A stretch of 13,744 bases of DNA from JBBQQK01 sp038216025 (GCA_038216025.1 JBBQQK010000021.1:1-13744), one strand, 5' to 3'; shown: positions 1-5,314, counted from the first letter of the stretch. The notes: a model not told the origin generated them from the sequence alone. Numbers and translations are program-made.

Positions 1-47
1 ACAAACCAGTCGAGCACGCCTTTGGGCAAAATGAGCTCCAGTACTTT

Positions 48-845
48 TTGTTGGATTTCCATGTGGTAAGAGTTGTTAATTTTTTAGCAAATCTTATCAT
101 ATCTCATTTTAGCTCAGAACCCTATATTGCGTATGATCCCAGAAATACCAATATCGCCGCACCTCTAGCAAGAAGGAATTTGGATAATCCAGATTTTCCT
201 CTCAGAAGGATGGTTAAATGCCAGGTCTGCGGCACTTCATTAACAGGTGGGTGGTGCAAAGGCAAACTCAAAAGGTATGCATATTACTTTTGCCCCAATC
301 ATTGCGAGCACTCAAATACACCAGTTGCAAAACTCGAAGCGGCAACAATTGAAGAGTTGGACAAAATAAAACTTACGAATGAGGCCGTCACATTATTCAA
401 TGCGTGGCTTCGTCAAAAGTACTTTGAAAGAGCATCATCTTTGCAAAAAAGACGAGATCAGGCCGACAAGGAGCTTAAGAAGCTGTATGAATTTCGGCAA
501 GTGTTATTAGAGAAAAATATGTCCGGCGTTTATTCGGATGAGATCTTCAAGGAACAAAATAAGATAGTTGAAGGGAAGATCAAAATGATTCAGGTTACAA
601 AAAATGATGACCTAATCCAAAAATATAATTTGGAAGCCATCACTAATTTTGTACAAGTAAAGCTCGAAAATGTTACGCAAACATATACAGAATCGAGATT
701 GGAGCAGAAGCGTGTCCTTTTGTGTTCAATATTCCCGGCTGGACTGCGTTGGAACGGAATAGCCTATTTAAACACCAAGATTAGTCAATTCTACACTGCA
801 ATAATGCACTTAAGAAAACCGGTTGTCAACTTTGGTACGCCCTGA
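48..845 (+). CDS. Truncated large serine recombinase, C-terminal half
   Basis: The recognisable part begins about 45 residues in. NPDFPLRRMVKC leads into a zinc ribbon (C58, C61, C82, C86), then a charged coiled-coil stretch (about 125-185), then a tail containing SIFPAGL. This is the order seen after the catalytic domain in large serine recombinases, where these parts bind the att site. The N-terminal resolvase domain with its nucleophilic serine is absent. Residues before about 22 do not look like the family. The frame stays open to the left edge of the window, so the TTG at 48 is only nominal and a rearranged upstream part cannot be excluded. The TGA stop lies inside the adjacent tRNA-Arg gene, giving a 13-nt overlap. 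It is probably a non-functional remnant of an integrated element. The family call is fairly secure; expression is doubtful. Confidence 0.7.
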   Translation: MLDFHVVRVVNFLANLIISHFSSEPYIAYDPRNTNIAAPLARRNLDNPDFPLRRMVKCQVCGTSLTGGWCKGKLKRYAYYFCPNHCEHSNTPVAKLEAATIEELDKIKLTNEAVTLFNAWLRQKYFERASSLQKRRDQADKELKKLYEFRQVLLEKNMSGVYSDEIFKEQNKIVEGKIKMIQVTKNDDLIQKYNLEAITNFVQVKLENVTQTYTESRLEQKRVLLCSIFPAGLRWNGIAYLNTKISQFYTAIMHLRKPVVNFGTP

Positions 846-908
846 GGGATTCGAACCCCCGATCTCCACGTCCGAAGCGTGGCGCTTTATCCACTGAGCT
901 AAGGGCGC
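833..908 (-). tRNA. tRNA-Arg (anticodon UCG)
   Basis: Read on the minus strand it folds as a full cloverleaf. The acceptor GCGCCCT pairs with AGGGCGT (first pair G-U). The anticodon stem CCACG/CGTGG encloses loop CTTCGGA, so the anticodon is UCG. The T loop is TTCGAAT, the discriminator is A, and CCA is encoded at 833-835. The 3' end overlaps the last 13 nt of the convergent recombinase remnant. It lies 10 nt downstream of tRNA-His and is probably co-transcribed with it. Confidence 0.95.
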
Positions 909-918
909 ATCCTTATAA

Positions 919-994
919 TGGGGCGGCTAGCGGGAATTGAACCCACCACTCCAGTGCCACAAACTGACGTGATAACCACTTCACCATAGCCGCC
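919..994 (-). tRNA. tRNA-His (anticodon GUG)
   Basis: The minus strand folds with acceptor GCGGCTA/TAGCCGC. It carries the hallmark extra G(-1) opposite C73, D stem GTGA/TCAC, anticodon stem TCAGT/ACTGG and loop TTGTGGC (anticodon GUG). CCA is encoded at 919-921. The G(-1):C73 pair is the identity element for histidine tRNA and agrees with the anticodon. It is the promoter-proximal gene of the His-Arg pair. Confidence 0.96.
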
Positions 995-1005
995 ATACTT
1001 GAATT

Positions 1006-1034
1006 ATTCTAACATATTCAGTCATTAATGTAAA
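1006..1034 (-). promoter_or_regulatory. Candidate sigma-70 promoter for tRNA-His/tRNA-Arg
   Basis: On the minus strand there is TTTACA (1029-1034), a 17-nt spacer and TAGAAT (1006-1011). The -10 ends 11 nt before the tRNA-His 5' end, a suitable distance for a short leader. A TTGACA further upstream on the same strand, at about 1055, could be an alternative -35 but has no good -10 at standard spacing. Confidence 0.55.
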
Positions 1035-1130
1035 TCCACAAAAATGTGACTTGTCAAGATAAAAGCCATATATTTAACTAATCGCTAACTGATAACTTAA
1101 CCAAGGGTTGTGTAATCTTGTTGTTGGAGT

Positions 1131-1164
1131 AAAAAAATACCGTCCCGATTATCCGGAACGGTAT
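1131..1164 (-). terminator. Rho-independent terminator of the GlsB-like gene
   Basis: An 11-bp stem with one mismatch (ATACCGT.CCG against its complement, 1137-1164) closes a short loop. On the minus strand it is followed by a run of seven T (complement of 1131-1137). It lies about 30 nt past the stop of the minus-strand gene ending at 1194. The region from 995 to 1130 holds only the tRNA promoter. Confidence 0.85.
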
Positions 1165-1193
1165 TTTATATATTGCTCTAGACCAATATATAG

Positions 1194-1586
1194 CTATCTT
1201 CTTCTTCGTCTTTTTCTGATCTCTTCTTCATCGTAAACTTCCTCGTCAAGTTCCTCTCTTCGATATTCATGAGGAACGCTTCTGCCCATTCTGGTTTCTC
1301 TTATTTCTTCTTCTTCTTTTCTCATGGCGCTTCTTGCAATGGCACTAACTATGCCCATCACTATCAACGCTCCAACGATAGAGTAAAGAATTGCGAGCCA
1401 AAAATTTACTCCGGCCGATGCAGTTATCAGACCTAAAACGCCGCCAAAGAACCAGACACCCAACAATGCACCCACTATTCCGGATACTATGTTTAAAAGT
1501 AAATTGGTTCTCCTGTCTGCACTCATCGCATAGCTAGCAAGCCAACCTACAATTGCTCCGATGATTCCAACTATTACCCAACTCAT
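1194..1586 (-). CDS. GlsB/YeaQ/YmgE-family membrane protein with charged tail
   Basis: This is a 130-residue protein with three hydrophobic segments rich in Gly and small residues (about 2-20, 28-50 and 58-85). The pattern GIIGAIVGWLAS followed by IVSGIVGALLG is typical of the GlsB/YeaQ/YmgE (transglycosylase-associated) family of small stress-linked inner-membrane proteins; their exact role is unknown. The start is set by AGGAGG at 1596-1601, 9 nt before ATG at 1586. A TTG at 1595 in the same frame sits directly against that ribosome binding site and is unlikely. Unlike typical members of about 80-90 residues, it carries an extra C-terminal tail of about 40 residues that is strongly acidic and ends in five arginines. 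The tail is probably cytoplasmic. It is monocistronic, with its own terminator. Confidence 0.85.
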   Translation of the reverse strand: MSWVIVGIIGAIVGWLASYAMSADRRTNLLLNIVSGIVGALLGVWFFGGVLGLITASAGVNFWLAILYSIVGALIVMGIVSAIARSAMRKEEEEIRETRMGRSVPHEYRREELDEEVYDEEEIRKRRRRR

Positions 1587-1601
1587 ATTATTCAACCTCC
1601 T

Positions 1602-1884
1602 TTCTATATTGAATTAAATTGTTTATACATTGCAATTTTATGTATTTTTTAAGTCTTAATCATTGTGATTTTTTGAAAAAAATCATAGAAATTGAAATAA
1701 ATGTTTGGTCGTTTAGAAATATGGCTTGGGGACCGCTTGCTCTGCAACATGCTCAAATATATTAAGAATCTGCTTTATTGTTCTGTGTATTTCCATAATA
1801 AAAAAGCCCTTTGTTGCATCTTTTGTGTGTAATTAGTTAAATAAGCTTACTTATATTTAATTAGTCGGGAAATTTTGACGTATT
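1602..1884. other. AT-rich divergent intergenic region
   Basis: This lies between two divergent genes and holds no supportable gene. It must contain the promoters of both neighbours. TATATT near 1853 is a plausible -10 for the SprT-like gene, but I see no convincing -35 partner. No RNA gene or clear hairpin was recognised. Confidence 0.5.
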
Positions 1885-2298
1885 ATGAGAAACGATTTAA
1901 TTTTGCATACAAAATTAGAGAATCTTTGGCACAAGCATTTTTCTGATGTTCCGATGCAATATCCAATTAAAATCAAATTCGGCAAAAAAGCTCGAAAAAG
2001 ATTGGGTAGCATCAGGGAGTGTATTTACCAAAGCAAAAATAACGAATCGTTGATATCCATCAATGGACATTTTAAAGATAAAAAAATTCCTGAATATATT
2101 ATTGACGCTACTATCGCCCACGAGCTTTGTCACTACGTACATGGTTTTGGATCTTCATTGCCGCAGAGGACTAAATATCCTCATAAAGACGGCATAGTTG
2201 AACGTGAAATGTCCAGACGCGGTTTAATTCATTTGGTTAGAAAAGAAAAAAATTGGTTGGATGAAAATTGGCACAACCACCTCAATCAAGCAGAATAG
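1885..2298 (+). CDS. Small SprT-like zinc metallopeptidase
   Basis: The 137-residue protein has the zinc-protease motif HELCH (H79, E80, H83) in the context TIAHELCHYVHG. A downstream His in YPHKDG (H100) could be the third metal ligand, and an E-rich helix (VEREMSRRG) follows. This arrangement fits the SprT-like (SprT/Spartan minigluzincin) family, in which some members cleave protein crosslinked to DNA; the substrate here cannot be read from sequence. There is no signal peptide, so it is cytoplasmic. It is shorter than SprT-type proteins of about 160 residues and ends soon after the core. No Shine-Dalgarno precedes the ATG at usable spacing, so the transcript may be weakly translated or have a very short leader. 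It is followed by its own terminator. Confidence 0.75.
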   Translation: MRNDLILHTKLENLWHKHFSDVPMQYPIKIKFGKKARKRLGSIRECIYQSKNNESLISINGHFKDKKIPEYIIDATIAHELCHYVHGFGSSLPQRTKYPHKDGIVEREMSRRGLIHLVRKEKNWLDENWHNHLNQAE

Positions 2299-2309
2299 TG
2301 ATTTTTAAT

Positions 2310-2342
2310 AAAATTACCGTCTCAAGAACGGTAATTTTTTAT
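2310..2342 (+). terminator. Rho-independent terminator after the SprT-like gene
   Basis: A perfect 11-bp inverted repeat (AAAATTACCGT / ACGGTAATTTT, 2310-2320 and 2328-2338) has a 7-nt loop and continues into a T run. It lies 12 nt after the stop codon. The arms are A/T rich at the base, so it could also act on the opposite strand. Confidence 0.85.
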
Positions 2343-2380
2343 TTCTATTATTAAATTTAATTAGTTTTAAATTAATAATC

Positions 2381-2409
2381 TTGCCAAAAGAGGTATTTTT
2401 TGTTACTAT
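2381..2409 (+). promoter_or_regulatory. Candidate promoter for tRNA-Lys
   Basis: TTGCCA (2381-2386), a 17-nt spacer and TACTAT (2404-2409) lie 24 nt before the tRNA-Lys 5' end. Both hexamers have four or more consensus positions and the spacing is ideal. Confidence 0.55.
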
Positions 2410-2433
2410 ATCTGGGTAACACCACAAACGTCT

Positions 2434-2508
2434 GGGTTGTTAGCTCAATGGTAGAGCAGTGGCCTCTTAAGCCATTGGTTCTGGGTTCGAGTCCCAGGCG
2501 ACCCACCA
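2434..2508 (+). tRNA. tRNA-Lys (anticodon CUU)
   Basis: The sequence gives a complete cloverleaf. Acceptor GGGTTGT pairs with GCGACCC (two G-U pairs); D stem is GCTC/GAGC. Anticodon stem GTGGC/GCCAT holds loop CTCTTAA, hence anticodon CUU. The T arm is CTGGG TTCGAGT CCCAG. Discriminator A and CCA (2506-2508) are encoded. Confidence 0.95.
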
Positions 2509-2668
2509 AACTTCGCCACAATAAATTGTGGCTACGCTTGGCAAGCCACTATATAGCAAAAGCGAAGTTTGTCCAGCGAAACTCAGTGAAGTTGGACGCT
2601 TGGCAAGCCAAACACAATCGTATTTGGAAATTGTTACTTGATAATTGAGAATTTCTCGCTTTAGCGAG
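2507..2668. repeat. Structured spacer between tRNA-Lys and tRNA-Glu with a 15-bp direct repeat
   Basis: A long-range inverted repeat CAAACTTCGC / GCGAAGTTTG (2507-2516, 2562-2571) encloses a CCACAAT/ATTGTGG hairpin. The 15-mer ACGCTTGGCAAGCCA occurs twice (2534-2548 and 2596-2610), each copy itself containing the inverted repeat GCTTGGCAAGC. GTCCA/TGGAC (2571-2575, 2592-2596) and a CTCGC/GCGAG hairpin (2655-2668) follow. No coding sequence is credible here. The outer arm begins at the tRNA-Lys CCA, so folding could influence tRNA 3' processing. Confidence 0.65.
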
Positions 2669-2672
2669 CTGT

Positions 2673-2747
2673 GGCCTCTTCGTCTAGTGGTTAGGACACC
2701 ACGCTTTCAATGTGGCAAGAGGGGTTCGATTCCCCTAGAGGCTACCA
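2673..2747 (+). tRNA. tRNA-Glu (anticodon UUC)
   Basis: The fold has acceptor GGCCTCT/AGAGGCT (first pair G-U) and D arm GTC...GAC. Anticodon stem CCACG/TGTGG holds loop CTTTCAA, giving anticodon UUC. The T arm is GGGG TTCGATT CCCC. Discriminator A and CCA (2745-2747) are encoded. The 3'-end 8-mer GAGGCTAC recurs at 2957 and 4272 in front of repeated terminators. Confidence 0.95.
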
Positions 2748-2783
2748 TAAAAGAATCATTATGCTTGCATAGTGATTCTTTTA
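2748..2783 (+). terminator. Stem-loop directly after tRNA-Glu
   Basis: A 16-bp stem with one G-T position (2748-2763 against 2768-2783) has a 4-nt loop CTTG and begins at the base after the encoded CCA. The 3' arm ends in TTCTTTTA, so the T-rich tract is within the arm. It is a likely terminator for the tRNA-Lys/tRNA-Glu unit. A run of nine G follows at 2791-2799. Confidence 0.75.
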
Positions 2784-2956
2784 TGTATCAGGGGGGGGGT
2801 GCAGAATTTCTCTTTAACGAATATCAGGCTCGGTATTAAGTTTAAGTTCATCAAACAACTGATAACTCAGCAAGGAAGACAAAGAATAAAACTGGGTTGG
2901 GGACCCAGCGGTAAAATTACCCTAGCTGCGCCCTTCCGTAGCTTCAGCGAAGGAGG
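2784..2956. other. Non-coding stretch with small hairpins
   Basis: I see no credible gene. Present are a nine-G homopolymer (2791-2799), a CTGGGT/ACCCAG hairpin around 2892-2908, GGTAAAATTACC just after it, and CCTTC/GAAGG arms (2932-2936, 2949-2953) around GTAGCTTCAG. Open frames here lack ribosome binding sites and family resemblance. Confidence 0.5.
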
Positions 2957-3004
2957 GAGGCTACAAAAATAAAAAGACTAGTCTAGTACTAGCCTTTTTA
3001 TTTT
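2957..3004. repeat. tRNA-3'-end-like 8-mer plus bidirectional terminator, copy 1
   Basis: GAGGCTAC (2957-2964) is followed by a 16-bp stem with one mismatch (2966-2981 and 2989-3004; arm AAAATAAAAAGACTAG) around a 7-nt loop. A/T-rich flanks of the stem provide a T tract on both strands, so it can end the minus-strand fic transcript as well as plus-strand reading. It is nearly identical to the copy at 4272-4319. Confidence 0.8.
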
Positions 3005-3036
3005 GGTAGAAAGTAATTAAGGTTGGTTAAACGGAA

Positions 3037-3924
3037 TTATTTTTTATCCTGTTCTACTCCAATTTTCCAAATCCCTTTTTCCAAAAAAGCTTCTATGGTT
3101 TGTCGACCGGCTTTATTAATTGCATTTGGATGTGAAAGATTGTTGTTCTTTGCAAATTCATTAAGAGTTATGATCTTTTTGCCTTCCAAATACGCAAGCC
3201 GTTTGTGATAACTGTTTGTAAGTGCTTTCCCGACAATTTCTTCCATAATTCCGGTTGCATTATTGGTATTAAACTCCACAAATGCTTCATAATACATCTT
3301 CCTATCAATAAACTTGATGTTTACTGGCACCAGCCCCTCTCGAATAAGCAAATAATTATTTATTACCCTGCCAATGCGCCCATTGCCATCAATAAAAGGG
3401 TGAATAAATTCAAAAGTGAGGTGCAATCGAGCGATTCTTCTTATAATATTTTCCTTATTATCCGCGGTATATTCTGCCAGCATTTTTTTTAGTCGGCTAG
3501 TCACTTCTTTTGGATCAACTGCAATATGGCTTCCAACTCGCACCCACTCATCATATTTTCTAAATCTTCCAGCAACATCATCGCGGATATTCGAAAGAAG
3601 CATCTTGTGTAGTAGTAAAATTACCTCAAAGCTAAGCTCTTGCTCTTTGGCTTTGGTATCTATATATGAAACCACCCGAGCTAAATTTTTTGCTTCAAAA
3701 ATCTCTCTTTCGGAAATATATCTATCTAGGTCTATTTGTAATAGTATCTTCTCGGTTTCTTCAAGGGTTAATGTGCTATTTTCAATAGCGTTCGAGTTAT
3801 AAACTTGCTCAGCTACCTCAGCTTCGTTAATCAATGCCAAAAGATTCTGTTTTCCGACAGATGCTTCATTAAAACGCTCTTTTAGAGAACTAATCTTACT
3901 GTAAACATTTAATATTTTTGACAT
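3037..3924 (-). CDS. Fic-domain protein AMPylase (class II, self-inhibiting)
   Basis: The 295-residue protein carries the full catalytic motif HPFIDGNGRIGR (175-186) with the catalytic His and the phosphate-binding Gly-Asn-Gly-Arg. Such enzymes transfer AMP (or related groups) from a nucleotide to a hydroxyl of a target protein. An N-terminal SNAIEN (44-49) matches the class II inhibitory motif (S/T)xxxE(G/N), whose Glu blocks ATP, so autoinhibition is built in. The flap region EWVRVGSHIAV (126-136) precedes the motif. The C-terminal 50 residues (LNEFAKNNNLSHPNAINKAG) resemble a winged helix-turn-helix, common in this subfamily. No separate antitoxin gene is adjacent, in line with cis inhibition. 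It is the only gene of a repeat-bracketed island. The start at 3924 is supported by a consensus promoter whose -10 ends 6 nt upstream. Confidence 0.9.
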   Translation of the reverse strand: MSKILNVYSKISSLKERFNEASVGKQNLLALINEAEVAEQVYNSNAIENSTLTLEETEKILLQIDLDRYISEREIFEAKNLARVVSYIDTKAKEQELSFEVILLLHKMLLSNIRDDVAGRFRKYDEWVRVGSHIAVDPKEVTSRLKKMLAEYTADNKENIIRRIARLHLTFEFIHPFIDGNGRIGRVINNYLLIREGLVPVNIKFIDRKMYYEAFVEFNTNNATGIMEEIVGKALTNSYHKRLAYLEGKKIITLNEFAKNNNLSHPNAINKAGRQTIEAFLEKGIWKIGVEQDKK

Positions 3925-3930
3925 ACGTCA

Positions 3931-3959
3931 ATTATGGTCCTTTTCCACCAATTTGTCAA
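3931..3959 (-). promoter_or_regulatory. Consensus promoter of fic, predicted leaderless
   Basis: On the minus strand there is TTGACA (3954-3959), a 17-nt spacer and CATAAT (3931-3936). Only six bases separate the -10 from the ATG at 3924, so the expected start of transcription falls at or beside the start codon. There is no Shine-Dalgarno, in line with a leaderless mRNA. Confidence 0.75.
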
Positions 3960-3963
3960 CATA

Positions 3964-4073
3964 AACGTGAAAAACAATAAAATAACACATATTTTCACGG
4001 TTATGAATCGCGCATAGTTATGTTATCGGTCAGTACTTGTTCTGTGTAAAAAGGCGTAAATTAACGTGAAAAA
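3964..4073. promoter_or_regulatory. Candidate operator repeats upstream of fic
   Basis: AACGTGAAAAA occurs at 3964-3974 and again at 4063-4073. TTTTCACG (3992-3999) forms an inverted partner to the first copy, with an 18-nt gap. The first site begins 5 nt from the fic -35 hexamer, a position where a bound repressor or activator would act. The Fic C-terminal winged helix could be the binder, but this is inference. Confidence 0.4.
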
Positions 4074-4078
4074 TAGTA

Positions 4079-4160
4079 TATATTCACCACTTTTTGATAA
4101 AAAATGATCCCCAACCTGAGCAACGCCTCACCGCCATCACCGGTGAGGCGTTCAATTCTT
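4079..4160. repeat. Conserved hairpin element, copy A
   Basis: A perfect 12-bp stem AACGCCTCACCG / CGGTGAGGCGTT (4122-4133, 4141-4152) has a 7-nt loop. It is preceded by about 43 nt that align, with one gap, to the sequence before copy B (shared ACTTTTT.ATAAAAA block) and is followed by a CAATTC-like tail. There is no open reading frame. It could be a small structured RNA or a mobile repeat; the strand is undetermined. Confidence 0.6.
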
Positions 4161-4271
4161 TATTGCCAAAACCGTATTCATCCGGGGAGCGTCTCCTCTC
4201 CTCTTGGTTTGATTGAAATATATTTTCGCGCCTGCCGCTTCACAGGATAAATGTTCGAATGAAAGTGCATT
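4161..4271. other. Non-coding spacer between repeats
   Basis: No gene, promoter or clear hairpin is supportable. GTTCGAAT at about 4253, shortly before GAGGCTAC at 4272, recalls a tRNA T loop, but no T stem can form around it. Confidence 0.4.
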
Positions 4272-4319
4272 GAGGCTACTAAAATAAAAAGACTAGTCTA
4301 TTGCTAGCCTTTTTATTTT
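4272..4319. repeat. tRNA-3'-end-like 8-mer plus bidirectional terminator, copy 2
   Basis: GAGGCTAC (4272-4279) is followed by the same 16-bp stem as copy 1 (4281-4296 and 4304-4319) with loop TCTATTG instead of TCTAGTA. Over 48 nt the two copies differ at only a few positions, mostly in the loop. Together they bracket the fic gene. Confidence 0.8.
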
Positions 4320-4339
4320 GCGCAAAAACTAAAACAACA

Positions 4340-4422
4340 TATAATCGCTACTTTTTAATAAAAATGAATTTTAATTTGACCAACGGCTCATCGCAGAAGA
4401 CCGCTGAGCCGTTCAAATTCAT
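4340..4422. repeat. Conserved hairpin element, copy B
   Basis: The stem AACGGCTCA (4382-4390) pairs with TGAGCCGTT (4405-4413), plus an inner CG/CG after one mismatch and an 8-nt loop. Relative to copy A, the fifth stem pair changes from C-G to G-C on both arms while the neighbouring pairs are kept. The upstream flank aligns with that of copy A. Confidence 0.6.
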
Positions 4423-4447
4423 CACATTAAAATTGGAATTAGATAAC

Positions 4448-4476
4448 TTGACACCTTAATCCTACGGGTATATATT
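4448..4476 (+). promoter_or_regulatory. Main promoter of the redox/hydrogenase cluster
   Basis: A perfect TTGACA (4448-4453), a 17-nt spacer and TATATT (4471-4476) lie about 40 nt before the first start codon, leaving room for a leader with a strong AGGAGG at 4503-4508. The next genes are all co-directional, so this is the best candidate for driving at least the 5' part of the cluster. Confidence 0.75.
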
Positions 4477-4516
4477 CATAGAGTAAACATAATAATATTG
4501 AGAGGAGGTGAGAAAA

Positions 4517-4756
4517 ATGCCAAATTTAGATCAAACAGGTCCGCAAGGACAAGGTCCACAATCAGGACGAGGGATGGGTCCATGCGGAGGTGGAATGCGT
4601 CGAGGGATGGGTTGCAGACAAGGCGTTGGCCGTTTTGCAGGCCGTTCATATCTATCAAAATCTGAAGAGATGGATGAGTTGGAGGATGAAGCTAAAGCAA
4701 TGGAAGCTGACCTAAAAGCTCTCAAGGAAAGAATTTCAGAGATCAAGGGAGAATAG
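4517..4756 (+). CDS. DUF5320-type Gly/Met-rich small protein
   Basis: This 79-residue protein opens with Gly-rich repeats (TGPQGQGPQSGRGMGPCGGG, then RRGMGC), with single cysteines at 23 and 33. It ends in a charged coiled coil (about 48-78). That two-part build, with the TGP-x-G-x-GP-x-(S/T)-GRGMG opening, is typical of DUF5320 proteins. Their function is unknown, but they commonly sit beside DUF134 and iron-molybdenum-cofactor-like genes in anaerobes. The start at 4517 is chosen because AGGAGG (4503-4508) lies 8 nt upstream. A GTG at 4508 in the same frame overlaps that site and is rejected. It is the first gene after the cluster promoter. A role in metal or redox handling is inference from neighbours and the two cysteines. 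Confidence 0.8.
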   Translation: MPNLDQTGPQGQGPQSGRGMGPCGGGMRRGMGCRQGVGRFAGRSYLSKSEEMDELEDEAKAMEADLKALKERISEIKGE

Positions 4757-4762
4757 AAAAGC

Positions 4763-4797
4763 CGCTCCGGCGACCAGAAATATCTGGCGCCGGGGCG
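4763..4797 (+). terminator. Strong intercistronic hairpin, possible attenuator
   Basis: A 15-bp G+C-rich stem with one bulged A (CGCTCCGGCG-A-CCAGA / TCTGG-CGCCGGGGCG) closes an AATA tetraloop, 6 nt after the DUF5320 stop. No T run follows, so it is a poor intrinsic terminator. It could act as partial attenuation or as a stabilising or processing hairpin that makes DUF5320 more abundant than the downstream genes. Confidence 0.55.
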
Positions 4798-4839
4798 ACC
4801 CGCAATTAAGTTTTACCATAATATAAACAACATATAAAT

Positions 4840-5298
4840 ATGATACCAAGAAAATTCAGGCATGTTTGTACAACTCCTGAAATTAAATTTTTCAAACCCC
4901 AAGGTGTTCCGATGAGTAAATTAGAGATTATTGATTTAACCGACGAAGAGCTTGAAGCCTTGAGGCTAAAAAATATTGAGGATTTAGATCAAATAACTGC
5001 CGCAGAAAAGATGGGCACATCACAGAGTACTTTTCAAAGGATTCTAACTTCCGCGTACAAAAAAATTTCAGAAGCATTGGTTATCGGCAAAGCGATTAAA
5101 ATCAAAGAGATCGAAAGACCAGTGAGAAAATTTGAATGTTGGAAGTGTAAACACGCATGGGAGGAGCCTTTTGGCAACGGAAAGCGTGGCATTGATATGA
5201 GTTGTCCGGAGTGTAAAGGTGAAGAGATTCACCGCTGTGATAATAACGGTCATGGTTCCGGCAATCAATTTTGGGGACATAAAGGAAATGAGAAATAG
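4840..5298 (+). CDS. DUF134 (UPF0251) helix-turn-helix regulator with zinc ribbon
   Basis: Residues 1-90 follow the DUF134 pattern: PRKFRHVCTTPEIKFFKPQG, then LTDEELEALRLKNIEDLDQ, then a sigma-like helix-turn-helix AAEKMGTSQSTFQRILTSA (about 54-72). This supports DNA binding. A C-terminal extension holds CWKC (100-103) and CPEC (122-125), a likely four-Cys zinc ribbon, and ends in a His/Gly/Asn-rich tail. Family targets are not established. As the only DNA-binding protein in the run it is the best candidate regulator of the cluster, perhaps metal- or redox-responsive through the ribbon (inference). The ATG at 4840 matches the conserved family N-terminus although no Shine-Dalgarno is visible. 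It stops 16 nt before the thioredoxin gene. Confidence 0.85.
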   Translation: MIPRKFRHVCTTPEIKFFKPQGVPMSKLEIIDLTDEELEALRLKNIEDLDQITAAEKMGTSQSTFQRILTSAYKKISEALVIGKAIKIKEIERPVRKFECWKCKHAWEEPFGNGKRGIDMSCPECKGEEIHRCDNNGHGSGNQFWGHKGNEK

Positions 5299-5314
5299 TT
5301 TTAAGGAGGAGTTC

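Noticed and set aside
2791..2799. Nine-G run as a phase-variable switch
   Set aside because: It is in non-coding DNA between a tRNA terminator and a repeat, with no gene or promoter whose frame or spacing it would alter; it may also be an assembly artefact.
2400..2972. Three overlapping plus-strand open frames of 64-82 codons
   Set aside because: They run through tRNA-Lys, tRNA-Glu and the structured spacer, lack ribosome sites and resemble no protein family.
3023..3802. Plus-strand open frames opposite fic
   Set aside because: They are antisense to a gene with an intact catalytic motif and its own consensus promoter; compositions look like mirror translations.
4248..4280. tRNA fragment before the second terminator repeat
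   Set aside because: GTTCGAAT and GAGGCTAC recall a T loop and an acceptor end, but the bases between cannot form a T stem, so only the 8-mer match is retained.
4454..4476. Possible CsoR-like operator in the cluster promoter (ATCCTACGGGTAT)
   Set aside because: Only the outer bases are palindromic and no CsoR-type repressor gene is in the window.
4531..4746. Minus-strand Pro/Arg-rich open frame over the DUF5320 gene
   Set aside because: It is the complement of Gly-rich repeats; the plus-strand gene has a strong ribosome site and family match.
5219..5314. N-terminal extension of the small thioredoxin
   Set aside because: It overlaps the DUF134 zinc-ribbon coding region, and AAGGAGG points to the ATG at 5315, which begins directly with the first strand of the fold.
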